Origin: Actinacidiphila fildesensis
GTDB lineage: Bacteria; Actinomycetota; Actinomycetes; Streptomycetales; Streptomycetaceae
DNA length: 64,000 nucleotides
NCBI RefSeq assembly: GCF_042652185.1
Contig: NZ_JBHSIX010000004.1
Reading direction: 5' to 3' (one strand)
Shown: piece after piece, positions 61,001 through 64,000 of the stretch
Layout of the letters: each line of letters opens with the position of its first letter
How positions within the stretch are numbered: position 1 is the stretch's first letter
Translations under genes and position numbers: made by a program
Notes under the pieces: generated by a model
Database searches by the model: none
Told to the model about the DNA's origin: nothing
Seen by the model: only the letters and a program-made list of their open reading frames with translations

Positions 61001-61285
61001 GGTGGTCACCGTCCCGCGCGGGAACCGCCCGGCGAACCCCGGCTGCCCGGCGGGCCCGTCACCGGTGGCGCGCAGATACAGCGCGTACTCCCCGGCGGCC
61101 TGCGCCATGATCTCGTCCAGCGAGGCCAGCGCCCGCTGCAGCAGCCGCTCCGCGTCCGCCGGCGTACTGCCGCGTGCCTCCTCGACCACGGCCAGCTTCA
61201 GCCGGCTCTCGACCTCCGCCCGGTCCCTCCCGGACGGTTTCGCCGGCTCTGGCGCTTCTTTCAAGGTGCTCCCCTTCGCGGTCAC
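58010..61285 (-). CDS. Large STAND-type NTPase/TPR protein with degenerate P-loop
   Basis: 1091 residues from the GTG at 61285. N-terminal ~75 residues are helical; ~88-140 is a double hydrophobic segment (VTTAAITAGAVGVTAFAVDV, GLAAGAVGAVAVGL) that probably sits in the membrane. NB-ARC-like domain at ~235-540: VVVLHGPAGAGATTLAVRAA (P-loop 268-276 with Ala274 where Lys is required), VTIVLDDASDAEQVRML (Walker B) and GLCDGLPIALRIAGAAL (GLPLAL motif). The C-terminal ~450 residues are tandem TPRs (QARSTLSSVVDLYFEA-like, LRALGSLGITLHHQGSLREA, WTLYYLGHALEESGNGDQAL). AfsR/STAND relatives are signalling hubs. The loss of the Lys argues for weak or no ATP hydrolysis. Confidence 0.8.
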   Translation of the reverse strand: MTAKGSTLKEAPEPAKPSGRDRAEVESRLKLAVVEEARGSTPADAERLLQRALASLDEIMAQAAGEYALYLRATGDGPAGQPGFAGRFPRGTVTTAAITAGAVGVTAFAVDVIGQNLSAGASLTTGLAAGAVGAVAVGLRGTATPLPDSPAAADDPAPYRLRWLDAVEQRGIRPFLEQHRSRATAESASSRAASPATANGRHQVPAPRRTDRSAAARTRAVLEQSFGQLPSADGPFAGRRKQVAQIAQWVHQARVSTESKPTVVVLHGPAGAGATTLAVRAARQLRDQFRGSCVVDLRGGALDERPLPTRDALLHLLNRLGAPREQLLFRERPNHEQHLRRLADQYQKHLTGTPVTIVLDDASDAEQVRMLVPERSEALVLVTAREPLSLDLPNAWVHSLPVGPLGAADTHELLGELARTAKAPEPTSVESERLRGLCDGLPIALRIAGAALQEHGTAAGLAADLEAYGPQEAVERILALRYHDQPEPSRRLLRRLALAGRASFGAAAAAALLATDEQEAGRRLEELARAGLIEHIRGSRYRPHDLVRRFAHARLLDEEDPAERAAAHERLIRSYAELANAVIRLVEGKTSTRAGRFGAHGFASLEMALRWLDDESSFITAALRHAEGVDRTVVQALLGALCDYCLLRGDLYRLGEISELAQASKAAPDEEQNILVRSVQWRTGIAARQLGELDKARSTLSSVVDLYFEAQHPAGAARALGSLGITLHHQGSLREAESKLREALELQAAPELGEDRAWTQHALAAVLRDMGQLGKALPLLLESLELHRQNESVSGQAWAHLQLGQVHLRLGAVDEGEAELRSAGQCYALTRDPRGAAWTRTQLARATLQRGNAQEAARELDEALVRHRACEDARGEAWTLYYLGHALEESGNGDQALRTLERARSMFSRIRDVYGLACARHHSARVTRDQRAVRTGNLRNSGFARQLLQDARQDFRRIGVEHGEAWSCLELAVIDAGNNRFVEALTLLDEARELFHGLGDRRGQDWAVFLRCTVQPLLSDDGAGQAADTLRALLAAHYPGRDPDLEEYAEAYTVLLERGTATHGGSWEAWRLGMMPRRSARMVMDLLPAAP

Positions 61286-61601
61286 TCACCCGTCACCGGC
61301 GTCCTCCGGTGGGTCTCGCGGGGCGGAGCCGGGCAGGAGGTGGATACCCGGCCGATCCACTCAGCCGCTCCACCTCTCCTTACCTCGGGTGGCGGGCCGA
61401 CAACCCTGTTCCCGTGTGCGGGCGCGGGAGTTGGCGAGCCGTCAGCGGTGACCCGGGCCGGGCGGCAGCCGTGCTGCGCCGGGTGTCTCTCCCCAGCTCA
61501 GAACCTGCTCAACCGCTGCTCACTTGGGTTCGCGACCGTCCGGCCGGGGCCGCGGCGGTGTTTGACTGCGCAGGTGTCGAGCGAGAGGGGCGGACCCCGC
61601 C

Positions 61602-62128
61602 ATGGCTGACCAGCCTTCTGTGAGCGTCGGCGGTGGTCGCTGGCCGAGTCCGGGGGCTCCCCGCCGGCCCCCGGCGACTCGCCGGCCGGCGCGGGCATCG
61701 TGGACGGCGCCACGCTCTACCTGCGCGACCACCGGGACGGCGAGTGGGGCGAGCTGACCGTCACCGACCTGGACGAACAGGTCACCGCGGCACGTGAGCA
61801 CGGCGGTGTGTGGAGCGCCCGGCTGCGCGCGCAGGCGGTGCTGGGGGCAGGCCTGCTGGTGACCGTCGTCGCCGCCGGGTGGCTCGGGGCGCGCCGGTCG
61901 GCCGGTCCCGCCGTGCCGCTCTTCGTCTTCGCCGCGCTCGCGTCGGCGCTGCTCGCCTGGTACGCGACCCGCAAGAACTGGCCGCTGCCGGGCGCGGTCC
62001 GCCAGCTCCTGGCGCTGTCGGCCTGCCCGCTGCCGGCCTGCGCCGGACTGGGCGCACCGCTGCACGGGCCGGTGGCCACAGAGCCTGATGCCGTGCGCAC
62101 CGGCCCTCCCGTGGCCCTATGGCCCTGA
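61602..62128 (+). pseudogene. Truncated, frameshifted EccD-like (type VII secretion) fragment
   Basis: An ATG at 61602 starts MADQPSVSVGGGRW, then the recognisable reading moves to another frame. From about 61640 that frame reads SLAESGGSPPAPGDSPAGAG then IVDGATLYLRDHRDGEWGEL, the end of an EccD ubiquitin-like domain. About three membrane helices follow (RAQAVLGAGLLVTVVAAGWL, VPLFVFAALASALLAWYATR) and the frame ends at 62128. EccD is normally ~450-500 residues with eleven helices. If the GTG at 61700 is used, a 142-residue protein could still be made. The preceding 316 bp (61286-61601) hold no gene that I can support. Confidence 0.45.
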
Positions 62129-62286
62129 CATCGCCTCAACCCGGCCTGAACTGAGGTTTCTTCACTCACACAGTTGGGTGCGCCGCCGGCGGAAGCAGGG
62201 ATTCCGCGAGTGGTCAGGAGCACGGAGCCGGGCAGGAATCCGTCATGGTTGCGTAAGTATTGTTCACGGGCTCCGGATCAACAGGG

Positions 62287-62312
62287 CCTGGCGTGAGGGC
62301 CGGCGCGCCAGG
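62287..62312 (+). other. Hairpin in the leader of the DUF255 gene
   Basis: CCTGGCG (62287-62293) and CGCCAGG (62306-62312). It lies about 60 bp before the start codon in the 246-bp gap after the EccD-like fragment and may be part of the 5' untranslated region. Confidence 0.3.
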
Positions 62313-62374
62313 CGTCGGACGGTCCGGGATTTCGTGCCGCGCCACCGGTGGCCCCGCGTGGCAGAGTGGGTGCC

Positions 62375-64000
<1,626 letters not shown>

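Noticed and set aside
58097..61609. A 1170-residue plus-strand frame.
   Set aside because: Shadow of the STAND/TPR gene; the TPR and NB-ARC motifs are on the minus strand.

Overview
High-GC (about 70 percent) actinobacterial chromosome, almost certainly Streptomyces. The signs are frequent GTG/TTG starts with GGAGG-type leaders, ATGA/GTGA stop-start overlaps, LAxTG sorting signals, MmpB, mycothiol amidase (mca) and the acyl-CoA carboxylase accA2/maf/mmpB/accE/pccB/birA block. From about 14 kb on, the gene order (phosphomutase, purine phosphorylase, flavoprotein reductase, DeoR regulator, accA2, pccB, birA, adenylate cyclase, hutH, metB, ilvA, greA, mca, DUF255 protein) matches what I remember of the S. 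coelicolor SCO4916-SCO4975 region; this is recall, not a search.

Layout. 1-2.4 kb: an HTH GntR protein cut by the window edge and a UTRA-only protein on the minus strand, divergent from an unusual ATPase/SAHH-like Rossmann fusion that is overlapped by a Nudix gene. 2.6-14.1 kb: a second, atypical Pst-type import cluster: pstC, frameshifted pstA, a membrane-tethered PstS, a giant degenerate PstS-like protein, a secreted PstS-like protein, an LAHTG-anchored Ig-like protein, a sortase-fold protein without catalytic His and Cys, and pstB. 14.1-20 kb: sugar-phosphate and nucleoside metabolism, flavoprotein reductase, DeoR regulator. 20.1-22.3 kb: TetR/MFS efflux pair. 22.3-28.7 kb: acyl-CoA carboxylase subunits, Maf, MmpB and biotin ligase. 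28.9-34 kb: class III nucleotide cyclase, enoyl-CoA hydratase, diguanylate cyclase, hutH, a small LAATG protein. 34.4-36.4 kb: acidic hypothetical and lipoprotein L,D-transpeptidase. 36.4-40.6 kb: xylose locus (ROK repressor, xylB, xylA) with two non-coding repeat families. 40.8-42.9 kb: MacB-like ABC pair.

43.0-45.8 kb is an accessory island on the minus strand with visibly lower GC in part: a Shedu-type nuclease, a chimeric hypothetical, an msrA 3'-end remnant, an Imm7 immunity protein and a DUF3885 protein, lying against intact msrA. 46.5-64 kb returns to conserved chromosome: TPR-like protein, M48 protease, metB, ECF sigma-like factor with a membrane partner, MarR, ilvA, DrrAB-type exporter, greA, DUF4307, mca, small membrane protein, a large STAND/TPR protein without the P-loop lysine, a broken EccD-like fragment, and a DUF255 thioredoxin-domain protein that runs off the end.

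Best candidates for something undescribed: the Pst/LAxTG/pseudosortase cluster; the HATPase-SAHH-like fusion with its Nudix and UTRA neighbours; the Shedu/immunity island with a duplicated msrA 3' end; and the 181-bp palindromic element whose terminal repeat supplies a stop codon. No tRNA, rRNA, CRISPR or transposase was seen.
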